From the NCBI GenBank assembly GCA_964245825.1, contig CAXTNT010000005.1, positions 62,001-126,000 of the forward strand: a stretch of 64,000 bases of DNA, read 5' to 3'. A model generated the notes under the pieces. That model did not search any database, had not been told where the DNA came from, and worked only from the letters and a program-made list of their open reading frames with translations. Made by a program: the position numbers and the translations under genes. Position 1 is the first letter of the stretch. Every line of letters starts with the position of its first letter. Source of the stretch: CAJCIY01 sp964245825 (GTDB lineage: Bacteria > Actinomycetota > Actinomycetes > Mycobacteriales > CAJCIY01). Positions 16,735-24,402 of this stretch are shown here, one piece after another.

Positions 16735-18549
16735 TCAGCCCAGGATGCGCAGCCTGGCGGCCGCCGGGTCTTTTCGCGACGCCTTCTCGCGGCGGAGGTC
16801 CCGGGCGGCCCGCGCCAGGAGGACGTCCACGACCACCGGCGCCGGGGTCCACGCGCTCCCCACGCTGGCCGCCACCGGCTCGCCGCCGGCCAGCGCGGCG
16901 CGCAGCTGGCCGGCTATCCGGTGCGCGGCGCGCTCGTCCGGCACCTGCCGACAGAGCACCAGGAACTCGTCGTCGCCGACCCGACCGAGAAGGTCGTCGG
17001 CGCGGACGGCCGCGCGCAGCCGATCGGCGCTGCGGCGGAGCAGGGCGTCGCCGGCGCCGTACCCGCGGCTGTCGTTGACCGTCCGGAAACCGTCGAGGTC
17101 GACCGAGAAGACCGCGACCCCGCCACCCTCGAGGCGCTCGCCGTCGTCACCCCCTGGAGAGCGGACATCTGCACGGAGAGCTGTCTCGATCCGGAGCAGC
17201 ACCGCGGCGCGGTTCCAGCAGCCGGTCACCTCGTCCCAACTCCCCGCTACCGCCAGCGCGCGCCGGCCCGCCGCCGGCGTGGTCGGCAGGGCCGGCCACG
17301 TGCTGGCGGAGGTCAGCCCGACCTCGGCGTCACCCTCGACGCGCGGTGCCAGGCGGCGGGCGATTCGCTCTGCCACCCGTGCGGCCGCGACGGGATCGGA
17401 GGTATAGACGACGTCGTACGAGCCCGAAGGCCCGGCGGCCACCGCCGTGAGCGCGGTGCCGACGTTGGGCCCGATCACCGCAACCGACCAGGTGCCGGCC
17501 AACTCGTCGTCCGCCGCCAGACTGCCGCCCTGTACGCCCGGGGCGGGGTGCCTGCCCACGCCCACGCCGACGATGCCGACGAGCGCGGCTCGCTCGGCGA
17601 GCACGGCGTACCGGTCCAGTAGGGCTGGGCCGGCGCTCGCCACATCCTCGAAGGAAGCCAGCAGCAGCGCGTGCGGGCCCAACTGCCGGGCCTGCTCCTC
17701 CATCTGCTCGGACAGCAGCGCGAGCATGAGCCGGCTGACCCGCTGCGGCGCCGGCCCCGCCACGGCCGGGTCGGGGGCGGCGCTGCGCGGCCGCCACCGG
17801 GCCGTGCCCGCACGGGCGCGCCGGGTGATGGCCTCGATCGGGCCGGGCGGCGCGAAGAGATATCCCTGGCCCCAGACGGCGCCCAGCGCCATTGCCCGCT
17901 TCCGGTGCTCCTCGGTCTCGATCCCCTCGGCCAGGACGGCGGCCCCGGTGCGCTGCGCGTACTGCCAGGTGGCAACGGCGGTCTCGATGCCGAGCGGCGC
18001 CGTCCCGTGGACGACGCCGAGGTCCAGCTTGCAGACTTCCGGCCGCAGCAGCGGTACGAGGGCGAGGGAGTGCGGGTCCGCACCGAGGTCGTCGACGGCG
18101 ACCAGGTTTCCCCGGCCGTGGACCCCGTCGGCGTACCGGAGCAGGTTCGCCGACCGCCGCGTCAGCGCGCGCTCGGTGAACTCCACCACGATCTGGAAAG
18201 GCACCGAACGGACCAGGGCAGCCAGCTCGTCGTTCATCGACAGGTCCCGGCCGTTGCCGGGCTCGACGTTCAGGAAGACCAGGCCGGTGTCACCCGGAGC
18301 GTCGCGAGCTCGGCGCAGGCCCAAGACACGGCAAATCAGGTCCAGCTCGGACAGCAGCCCGGCGCGACTGGCGGCGCCGAAGAGCGCGGGCGCGGAGTGC
18401 AGCGGTGAGCCCACCGGTCCGCGGGACAGGACCTCGCAGCCGACCAGGTGCCCGGTCCGCAGCTCGACGATCGGCTGGTAGAGCGAGGTGACGTCCTGCT
18501 GCGCGACGATCCGGACGATCTCCTGGTGCAGGCGATCGGAATCGGACAC
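16735..18549 (-). CDS. EAL-DICT-GGDEF c-di-GMP signalling protein
   Basis: 604 residues with an unusual order: EAL first (~20-245), a DICT sensor domain (~265-410), GGDEF last (~435-590). EAL signature is EVL (39-41); E124, D153-D154, K174, E209 and GQGYLF remain. The cyclase signature is GDDEF (525-529) instead of GGDEF, with an RxxD inhibitory site (RADD, 516-519) at the right distance. Either activity may be weak; allosteric GTP or c-di-GMP sensing is possible. GTG 18549 has AGGGAG upstream; an ATG at 18642 would add 31 residues reaching into a hairpin and is less likely. It lies downstream of pstB, same strand. Confidence 0.85.
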   Translation of the reverse strand: MSDSDRLHQEIVRIVAQQDVTSLYQPIVELRTGHLVGCEVLSRGPVGSPLHSAPALFGAASRAGLLSELDLICRVLGLRRARDAPGDTGLVFLNVEPGNGRDLSMNDELAALVRSVPFQIVVEFTERALTRRSANLLRYADGVHGRGNLVAVDDLGADPHSLALVPLLRPEVCKLDLGVVHGTAPLGIETAVATWQYAQRTGAAVLAEGIETEEHRKRAMALGAVWGQGYLFAPPGPIEAITRRARAGTARWRPRSAAPDPAVAGPAPQRVSRLMLALLSEQMEEQARQLGPHALLLASFEDVASAGPALLDRYAVLAERAALVGIVGVGVGRHPAPGVQGGSLAADDELAGTWSVAVIGPNVGTALTAVAAGPSGSYDVVYTSDPVAAARVAERIARRLAPRVEGDAEVGLTSASTWPALPTTPAAGRRALAVAGSWDEVTGCWNRAAVLLRIETALRADVRSPGGDDGERLEGGGVAVFSVDLDGFRTVNDSRGYGAGDALLRRSADRLRAAVRADDLLGRVGDDEFLVLCRQVPDERAAHRIAGQLRAALAGGEPVAASVGSAWTPAPVVVDVLLARAARDLRREKASRKDPAAARLRILG

Positions 18550-18578
18550 GCCGCGCTCCCTCACCAGTCCCAGGTCGT

Positions 18579-18611
18579 CGAAGCACAGGCCGGGCCTCTG
18601 TCTGTGCTTCG
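18579..18611 (-). terminator. Hairpin after pstB
   Basis: Perfect 10-bp arms (CGAAGCACAG and CTGTGCTTCG) enclose a 13-nt loop that itself contains a short palindrome (AGGCC-G-GGCCT). It lies about 60-95 nt beyond the pstB stop, before the EAL-DICT-GGDEF start, and probably ends the Pst transcript. Confidence 0.55.
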
Positions 18612-18672
18612 GCTGTTCGGGCACCTGCCTGAACCGGGACACCTGCCCGGACCGTGCAGGACTCGGCGCGGC

Positions 18673-19542
18673 CTAGCCGAAGCGGCCGTGCACGTAGTCG
18701 GCAGTACGGGGGTCGGACGGTCGTTCGAAGATGTCCTGGGTGTCCCCCGACTCGACGATGTGCCCCGGGGTGTCGTGACTCGCCAGGAAGAAGGCGCAGA
18801 CCTGCGAGACGCGGGCCGCCTGCTGCATGTTGTGGGTGACGATCACGATGGTGACCTGGCCCCGCAGTTCGGCGATGGTCTCCTCCACGCGACGTGTCGA
18901 GGTCGGGTCCAGCGCGGAGCACGGCTCGTCCATCAGCAGCACGTCGGGCGACACAGCCAGGGCCCGGGCGATGCAGAGGCGCTGCTGCTGTCCGCCCGAC
19001 AGCGAGCCGCCAGGTGCGTCCAGCCGGCGGCGTACCTCTTCCCACAGGCCGGCGAGGCGCAGCGAACTCTCCACCAGGGCAGCCTTGTCGTCCACCTTCA
19101 GCCCGGCGAGCTTGATGCCACTCAGCACGTTGTCCTTGATCGACATGGTGGGGAACGGGTTGGGCTTCTGGAACACCATCCCGATGCGCTGGCGGACCAG
19201 GGCCGGCCGCTGTCCGGCGGCGTAGATGTCCGTACCGTCGAGCAGGACCTCCCCGGCCAGGGCAGCCCCCCGCACCATCTCGTGCATCCGGTTCAGGATG
19301 CGCAGGTACGTGGACTTGCCGCAGCCCGAGGGCCCGATGAGGGCGGTCACCTCGCCGGGAGGCATCGACAACGAGACCTGCTCGAGCACCTTGTGGTCGC
19401 CGAACCAGGCGGACACGGCCCGCGTCTCCAGCGCGGCCAGGGATGCGTCCGCCGAGAGCGCCTGTCGGTCGCGCACGTCCATCGTGAGGTCGGGCGCGGC
19501 ATGGATCGCCGGCAGGACAGCGGTGTTGGCGAGCTCGGTCAT
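18673..19542 (-). CDS. pstB: Phosphate ABC transporter ATPase PstB
   Basis: 289 residues; about 30 N-terminal residues precede the PstB core. Walker A GPSGCGKST, Q-loop VFQKPNPFP (PstB-specific), ABC signature LSGGQQQR, Walker B/D-loop MDEPCSALDP and switch His VTHNM are all intact. It energises the PstC-PstA permease. AGGAG lies 6 nt before ATG 19542, 15 nt after the sortase-like gene. Last gene of the Pst-like operon; no phoU follows. Confidence 0.95.
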   Translation of the reverse strand: MTELANTAVLPAIHAAPDLTMDVRDRQALSADASLAALETRAVSAWFGDHKVLEQVSLSMPPGEVTALIGPSGCGKSTYLRILNRMHEMVRGAALAGEVLLDGTDIYAAGQRPALVRQRIGMVFQKPNPFPTMSIKDNVLSGIKLAGLKVDDKAALVESSLRLAGLWEEVRRRLDAPGGSLSGGQQQRLCIARALAVSPDVLLMDEPCSALDPTSTRRVEETIAELRGQVTIVIVTHNMQQAARVSQVCAFFLASHDTPGHIVESGDTQDIFERPSDPRTADYVHGRFG

Positions 19543-19557
19543 CGTTTTCTCCTGGCG

Positions 19558-20475
19558 TCAGTAGAGGTTCGGCAGCACACCGGCGAGGTTCTCGAACACG
19601 TTCCAGAGGACCGGGATCAACAGGGGCACGGTGCACAGGAAGGCCGGCCAGCGTGCCCAGCGGTACGCCGCGAACGTGCCGACCACGGCCAGCACCAGCA
19701 GGGCCTGCGACCACAAGACGAGCGCGAACAGGCTTTGGCCGGGATCGCCCGCCATGCCCTTCTCGTTGGCGCTGATGGCGGCGGTGGGACCACCAGACGG
19801 CTCCACCGCGGAGATCAGGTCCGCGCTGACCATCACCGCCCGGTGCGGGATGGTAGCCGAGTCGGCGGTGGCCAGCACGAGGCGGTTGGCACCGTGGGCC
19901 GGGACTGGGTGCTGTGCGTCACCGAACGACGTGACGCGATACCGGGCGAGCCCCTGACCGGTCGTGACGCTGATGATGTCGCCGGCCTGGAGGCGCATGA
20001 GCGAGGCGAACGGGGCGCCGAACGTGCTGATCTTGCCGTAGATGACGCTGACCCCGGCCTGGCCCGGGTAGACCGTGTCCGCCCGGTGGCCGGGGCCGTT
20101 CATCAGGTCCCGCGAGCTGGTCCCCTCCACCACGACCAGGTCGTGCGCCCCGATGCTCGGCATGTTCAGCACGGCCATCGGCTTGCCCTCGCCGGTCACC
20201 GCGATCGGTGCGACCGCCTGGGCGAGTTCATGGCGGAGCGTCTTGTACAGCGTGGCCTGCCGCCGCTGCTCGGAGACCGACGAGAGTCCGTACAGGTAGA
20301 CGCCGAAGAGCAGGACCAGGGCGAACAGGGCGCTGACCGCCGCGAGCACCCGCCAGAGCAGCCGCAGCTCATGCGGCTCGGGTCCGGGGCTCGGGCGCCC
20401 GGCGGTCGCTGGCGGAACGGCGGAGAGCGGAGCCGAGGTGCGCGTCCGGTCCCCTTCTGCGACGACCTGGGTCAT
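19558..20475 (-). CDS. Sortase-fold membrane protein lacking catalytic His and Cys
   Basis: 305 residues. Cytoplasmic N-terminus, one membrane helix (~43-62), an extracellular sortase-like domain (~95-235), then two C-terminal helices (~245-300). Sortase landmarks align: MPSIG start, PGQAG, then SVIYGKISTFGAPF where class E/F sortases have AGHR-x-TxGAPF, and LVLATADS where TLTTC is expected. The catalytic His is thus Lys and the Cys is Ala; only an Arg may remain (PHRAVMV). Transpeptidation is very unlikely. ATG overlaps the PstS-like gene stop (ATGA). A structural or accessory role for the transporter's anchored binding proteins is inferred. Confidence 0.75.
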   Translation of the reverse strand: MTQVVAEGDRTRTSAPLSAVPPATAGRPSPGPEPHELRLLWRVLAAVSALFALVLLFGVYLYGLSSVSEQRRQATLYKTLRHELAQAVAPIAVTGEGKPMAVLNMPSIGAHDLVVVEGTSSRDLMNGPGHRADTVYPGQAGVSVIYGKISTFGAPFASLMRLQAGDIISVTTGQGLARYRVTSFGDAQHPVPAHGANRLVLATADSATIPHRAVMVSADLISAVEPSGGPTAAISANEKGMAGDPGQSLFALVLWSQALLVLAVVGTFAAYRWARWPAFLCTVPLLIPVLWNVFENLAGVLPNLY

Positions 20476-22187
20476 GGCGTAGGCCGGGCCCGGCTGCGGC
20501 GGGCCAGGCTGGCCCCGAGCGCGGTCGGGATCGCGATCGCGCCCAGGATCTCGAGCGTGGTCAGGATCGCGAACCCGAGATCGCCGTTGCTCCGGTTCCC
20601 GATGGTCACCGCCGCCGCGTAGGCAGTCCCCTCGCTCCCGGTCGCCGCACCGGACCCGAGCGCTTGACCGGTGTCCGGGTCGACGGCTCCGCCCGCTGCG
20701 GTCGCCCCTGCTGCGGCGGCCACCCCGGTGGCCGTGGTGCCCGCGGCGCGGGTCCCGCTCGCGACGCTGTTGGAACCGGTGCGGCTAGAGCTCGAGGAGG
20801 TGCTTCCGGAACCGGCCACCGCTGCCGCGACGGGTGCCGTGCAGCTGGTCGGCCGCACCTTGTAGTCGCACTTGCTCGGGAAGGGCGCATTCTTCAACAG
20901 CAGGTTCACGTGGCCGGCGGTGTTCGTGGGGTTGTTGCAGGTCGTGTAGCTCGTGTAGTTGGGGGGCGCCACGGCGCCGGGGATCTGCGTGTCCTGGGCG
21001 AAACCGCCTGCGACCAGGTTCTGGGGCAGCGGCGAGTAGCCGAGGGAGCCGGCGGACTGCTGCGCGCCGCACAGCACATAGTTCAGCCAGGTGCTGAGGG
21101 TCGCGCCCTTCGCGGTGTTGAAGTTCGCCGGCGGCCCCTCGGTGTTCCCGTTGATGATGCGGCTGTTCCGCGGCACGATCAGGTAGCTGTAGCTCGACAG
21201 CGGGTAGGTCCGTGGGTCCGGGTTCGTGTAGACCTTGCTCAGGTCCTCGATCAGGTAGTTGACGCTGGTCGGGTCGTTGTTGACCTTGGCCGCCTGCAGC
21301 GCGATGGCCACGTTGTACTGCGTCGGCGCGTTGTAGTAGCCCGCCGAGTTGAGCATCTTGACCACCGGGATGTCGCTCAGCAGCGCGTACGAGTACTCGT
21401 CGTAGCCGATCGAGCCCTCTCCGATCGAGGGGGAGGAGATGTAGTCGGCGACCTGGTCCGACCCGTTGCGCTGCACCGAGCCGGTAAAGCCGGGGTAGAA
21501 CTCGGTCGGGCCGCAGGGCGCCTTGCCCCCCCGAGCGACGCAGAAGGCATGCCACTGCGAGCCGTAGACGGTGTTGAAGTACTCGGACAGTTCATAGGAG
21601 GCACCAGAGCCGTCGGCGCGCGTCACCACGGTGATGTGCTGGCTCGGCAGGGCCGTCCCGTAGTTGGCCGTGATCCGCGGGTCGTCCCAGTTGGTGATCT
21701 GACCCGTGAAGATCTTGGTCAGCGTGTCACCGGACAGGCGCAGGTCGGTGATCTTTCGGGTGCCGACCTTGAGGTTGTACAGGAACGACGTCCCGCCCGC
21801 CACGATCGGGATGTAGGAGTACGCGGCCGACGGGGTCTCGGTGCCGCCACCGAAGGGGTCGGCCGTCGTCAGGAAGGCGATGTCCGAGGCGGCGAAGTCC
21901 GCCTGGTCCTCCATGTAGGCGTTCCGCCCGGCCGCCGATCCACTGGGTGAGAAGTTGATCTTTATCTGGGAGGACGCGGCGATGTCGGTCGACCACTTGT
22001 CGATGGCCGGGTACGCCCACGACGACCCGGAACCGTTGAGCGGCACGAAGCCGCTCGCGGCGGCGCCGGTGAAGGGCAACGCCAGCGTGGACAGCGCCAG
22101 GGCCACGACCAGCACCGTCAGCCGGACGATCAGCGGGCGCCGGGGGCGGGCAGGCATCGGGGTGGGGTCCCTTCGAGTGATGGTCAT
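20472..22187 (-). CDS. pstS: PstS-like phosphate-binding protein with C-terminal membrane anchor
   Basis: 571 residues. Signal peptide or N-terminal helix (~20-45), PstS fold with phosphate-contact loops GSGSSWAYP, SPSGSAAGR, AASD and TRADGSGASYE, then a low-complexity Ala/Gly/Ser/Thr linker (~440-520), a hydrophobic helix (~535-557) and a positively charged tail (RRSRARPTP). Usual PstS is ~350-380 residues; the linker and anchor are extra. The anchor plus basic tail resembles a sorting signal but no canonical LPxTG/LAxTG is present (only PDTG, ~60 residues earlier). ATGA overlap with PstA upstream. Confidence 0.85.
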   Translation of the reverse strand: MTITRRDPTPMPARPRRPLIVRLTVLVVALALSTLALPFTGAAASGFVPLNGSGSSWAYPAIDKWSTDIAASSQIKINFSPSGSAAGRNAYMEDQADFAASDIAFLTTADPFGGGTETPSAAYSYIPIVAGGTSFLYNLKVGTRKITDLRLSGDTLTKIFTGQITNWDDPRITANYGTALPSQHITVVTRADGSGASYELSEYFNTVYGSQWHAFCVARGGKAPCGPTEFYPGFTGSVQRNGSDQVADYISSPSIGEGSIGYDEYSYALLSDIPVVKMLNSAGYYNAPTQYNVAIALQAAKVNNDPTSVNYLIEDLSKVYTNPDPRTYPLSSYSYLIVPRNSRIINGNTEGPPANFNTAKGATLSTWLNYVLCGAQQSAGSLGYSPLPQNLVAGGFAQDTQIPGAVAPPNYTSYTTCNNPTNTAGHVNLLLKNAPFPSKCDYKVRPTSCTAPVAAAVAGSGSTSSSSSRTGSNSVASGTRAAGTTATGVAAAAGATAAGGAVDPDTGQALGSGAATGSEGTAYAAAVTIGNRSNGDLGFAILTTLEILGAIAIPTALGASLARRSRARPTP

Positions 22188-23419
22188 GACGGGTACGGGT
22201 CGGGTTGGTTCGTGCCGGCCGGCGGCGCGAGACCCAGCGCCACCGGCGGCAGCGCCGCGGCGTTGGCCGCCGACGAGATGCGGCGACGCTGCCGGCGGGA
22301 CAGCTCACCGGGAGCCTTGCCGCCCAGGAAGCGGGCGAGCGTGAACAGCACCAGCACCATGATCATCAGCGCGATCCCGGCCCCGAAGGCGCGCTGCACC
22401 ATCGCCTGCTGCGGCAGCTTCACGTAGTTGTAGATGTACAGCGGCAGGCTGGTCTGCGGTCCGTGCAGCGGGTTCGTCGACAACGCCTTGGTGAAGCCGG
22501 CGGTCAGCAGGACCGGGGAGGTCTCACCGACGGCCCGGGCCATCGCCAGCACGACCGCGGTGGCGAGCCCCGACCGTGCGGTCGGCAGCACGACGTTCCA
22601 GAGGGTGCGGGCCTGGCTGGCCCCCAGGGCGTACGACGCCTCCCGCAGCGGCGCCGGCACCAGCCGCAGGATCACCTCGGACGTGCGGGTGACCACCGGG
22701 ATCATCATCACGGTCAGCGCCAGCGACGCGGCGAACCCGCTCTGCTGCAGCCCGAAGGTGAGGATGAACAGGGCGTAGATGAACAGGCCGGCGATGATCT
22801 CCGGCAGTGCGGTCATCGCCTCGACGATGACCCGCACCGGGCGCGCCAGCCGGCCGCCGACCTCGACGAGGAACAGCGCGGCCAGGATGCCGAGCGGCAC
22901 CGAGAAGCCCGTGGCCAGCCCGAGCTGCTCGAGCGATCCCACCAGGGCGTGCCACATGCCGCCACTGGTCAGCGGGCTCGTGGGCCCCGTCAGCGCCATC
23001 GTGGAGGTCCAGAAGTTGCTGTGGTGGATGGCCGGCCAGCCGCGAGCCGCCGTGAAGACGATCTGCGCGACCACGGCGGCCAGCACGAGCACGGCGCCGG
23101 TGGAGAGCCCGACGGCGACGACCCGGTCGATCACCGTCTGGCGTGACCACTGCAGGGCGGCCACCGCGGCGTACATGACCAGGAAGACGACGTAGGTGAC
23201 CAGCCAGAAGCCGAGCGCCCCCGACAGCGGCAACAGCCGCTCGTAGCAGATCCAGGTCAGCCCGATCGCCGCGGCCAGCGAGCCCGCCACGGTCCAGACG
23301 TCCTCGGCGCCTGCGCTCTGGAACCGGATCCGCGGCGGGGAGGCGACCGGGGGGGGCGCCACCGACGGCGCCACCGACGTGCTGTCCCGCGGCGGCGGCA
23401 GGGTCTGGACGGCGCTCAT
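22184..23419 (-). CDS. pstA: Phosphate ABC transporter permease PstA
   Basis: 411 residues, longer than typical PstA (~290) because of an N-terminal extension with a Pro-rich stretch and two or three added membrane helices (~40-105). The permease core has the EAA loop (EASYALGASQARTLWNVVLP) and PEIIAGLF and MARAVGETSPVLLT motifs of PstA. The start overlaps the stop of the preceding gene as ATGA; its own stop overlaps the next binding protein. Forms the membrane channel with PstC. Confidence 0.93.
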   Translation of the reverse strand: MSAVQTLPPPRDSTSVAPSVAPPPVASPPRIRFQSAGAEDVWTVAGSLAAAIGLTWICYERLLPLSGALGFWLVTYVVFLVMYAAVAALQWSRQTVIDRVVAVGLSTGAVLVLAAVVAQIVFTAARGWPAIHHSNFWTSTMALTGPTSPLTSGGMWHALVGSLEQLGLATGFSVPLGILAALFLVEVGGRLARPVRVIVEAMTALPEIIAGLFIYALFILTFGLQQSGFAASLALTVMMIPVVTRTSEVILRLVPAPLREASYALGASQARTLWNVVLPTARSGLATAVVLAMARAVGETSPVLLTAGFTKALSTNPLHGPQTSLPLYIYNYVKLPQQAMVQRAFGAGIALMIMVLVLFTLARFLGGKAPGELSRRQRRRISSAANAAALPPVALGLAPPAGTNQPDPYPS

Positions 23420-24402
23420 ACCGTGTCCGCCCCGGACCGGGAACGGCTGACGATCACGGAGGCTCCGGCGTTCACGGCAAGGGTGATCAGGAAGAGCACC
23501 AACCCGGCCGCCATCAGCGACGAGATCATCTGCGGCGTGGACTCCTGGTAGCGCAGCGCGATCAGGGCGGCGATGGACAGCCCGTGGTTCTCCAGGACCT
23601 TGGAGGCGATCTCGTACGTCGGGGAGATGATCAGCGCGATCGCGATGGTCTCGCCCATCGCCCGGCCGAAGCCCAGCATGATCGCGCCGATCATGCCGCC
23701 GCGGCCGTAGGGCAGGACGACGGTGCGCACCATGCCCCAGCGGCTCGAACCCAGGGCGTACGCCGCCTCGCGCTCACCCTGCGGGGCCTGCGAGAACACC
23801 TCGCGGGCGATCGAGGCGATGATCGGGATCACCATCAGGCTGACGACCAGGCCGGCGAGGAAGGTGGAGGAGGTGAAGGCGCTGGGAGAGTGGTCGCCGG
23901 GCACCTGGAAGATCGGGATGAACGACAGGTGCTCGGACATCCAGCGGATCGTCCCGATGAGGTGCGGCTGCAGGTAGAAGACCCCCCAGAGCCCGTAGAT
24001 GATGCTGGGGATCGCAGCCATCAGGTCGACGACCGCGATCAGGACCCGGCGCAGCGCGCGCGGGGCGTACTCGGAGATGAACACAGCGGACGACAGGCCG
24101 ACCGGGACGGCGAACACCAGCGCGATGACGGCGATGAACAGGCCGTTGGGCACCAGGCTCGCGACGCCGAACTTGTTGCTGGCGGGGATCCAGGTCTTGG
24201 TGGTCAGGAAGGAGATCCCGGCCCGGTGCAGGGCGCTGCCGGCCTTGATCAGCAGGAAGGCCGCGATCAGGCCGGTGATCGCGAGGACGGCGATCCCGCC
24301 GCCGCGCAGCAGCAGGCGCAGCGCGGTGTCCGTCCGGGTCTGCGGGATCGAGATGACCCGGGGCGTGTCGAGCGTCAGGTCCGTCGACGCGGTGGCGGTC
24401 AT
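23416..24402 (-). CDS. pstC: Phosphate ABC transporter permease PstC
   Basis: 328 residues with six membrane helices. PstC traits: AAIPSIIYGLWGVF, the EAA loop EREAAYALGSSRWGMVRTVVLP (residues ~205-226) and GFGRAMGETIAIAL. ATG 24402 overlaps the stop of the 823-residue binding protein (ATGA) and is preferred over an upstream in-frame ATG that would lie inside that gene. Partners PstA. Confidence 0.94.
   Translation of the reverse strand: MTATASTDLTLDTPRVISIPQTRTDTALRLLLRGGGIAVLAITGLIAAFLLIKAGSALHRAGISFLTTKTWIPASNKFGVASLVPNGLFIAVIALVFAVPVGLSSAVFISEYAPRALRRVLIAVVDLMAAIPSIIYGLWGVFYLQPHLIGTIRWMSEHLSFIPIFQVPGDHSPSAFTSSTFLAGLVVSLMVIPIIASIAREVFSQAPQGEREAAYALGSSRWGMVRTVVLPYGRGGMIGAIMLGFGRAMGETIAIALIISPTYEIASKVLENHGLSIAALIALRYQESTPQMISSLMAAGLVLFLITLAVNAGASVIVSRSRSGADTV

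Noticed and set aside
20472..20700. LPxTG-like sorting signal in the anchored PstS
   Set aside because: Only PDTG about 60 residues before the membrane helix; position and residues do not match sortase substrates.
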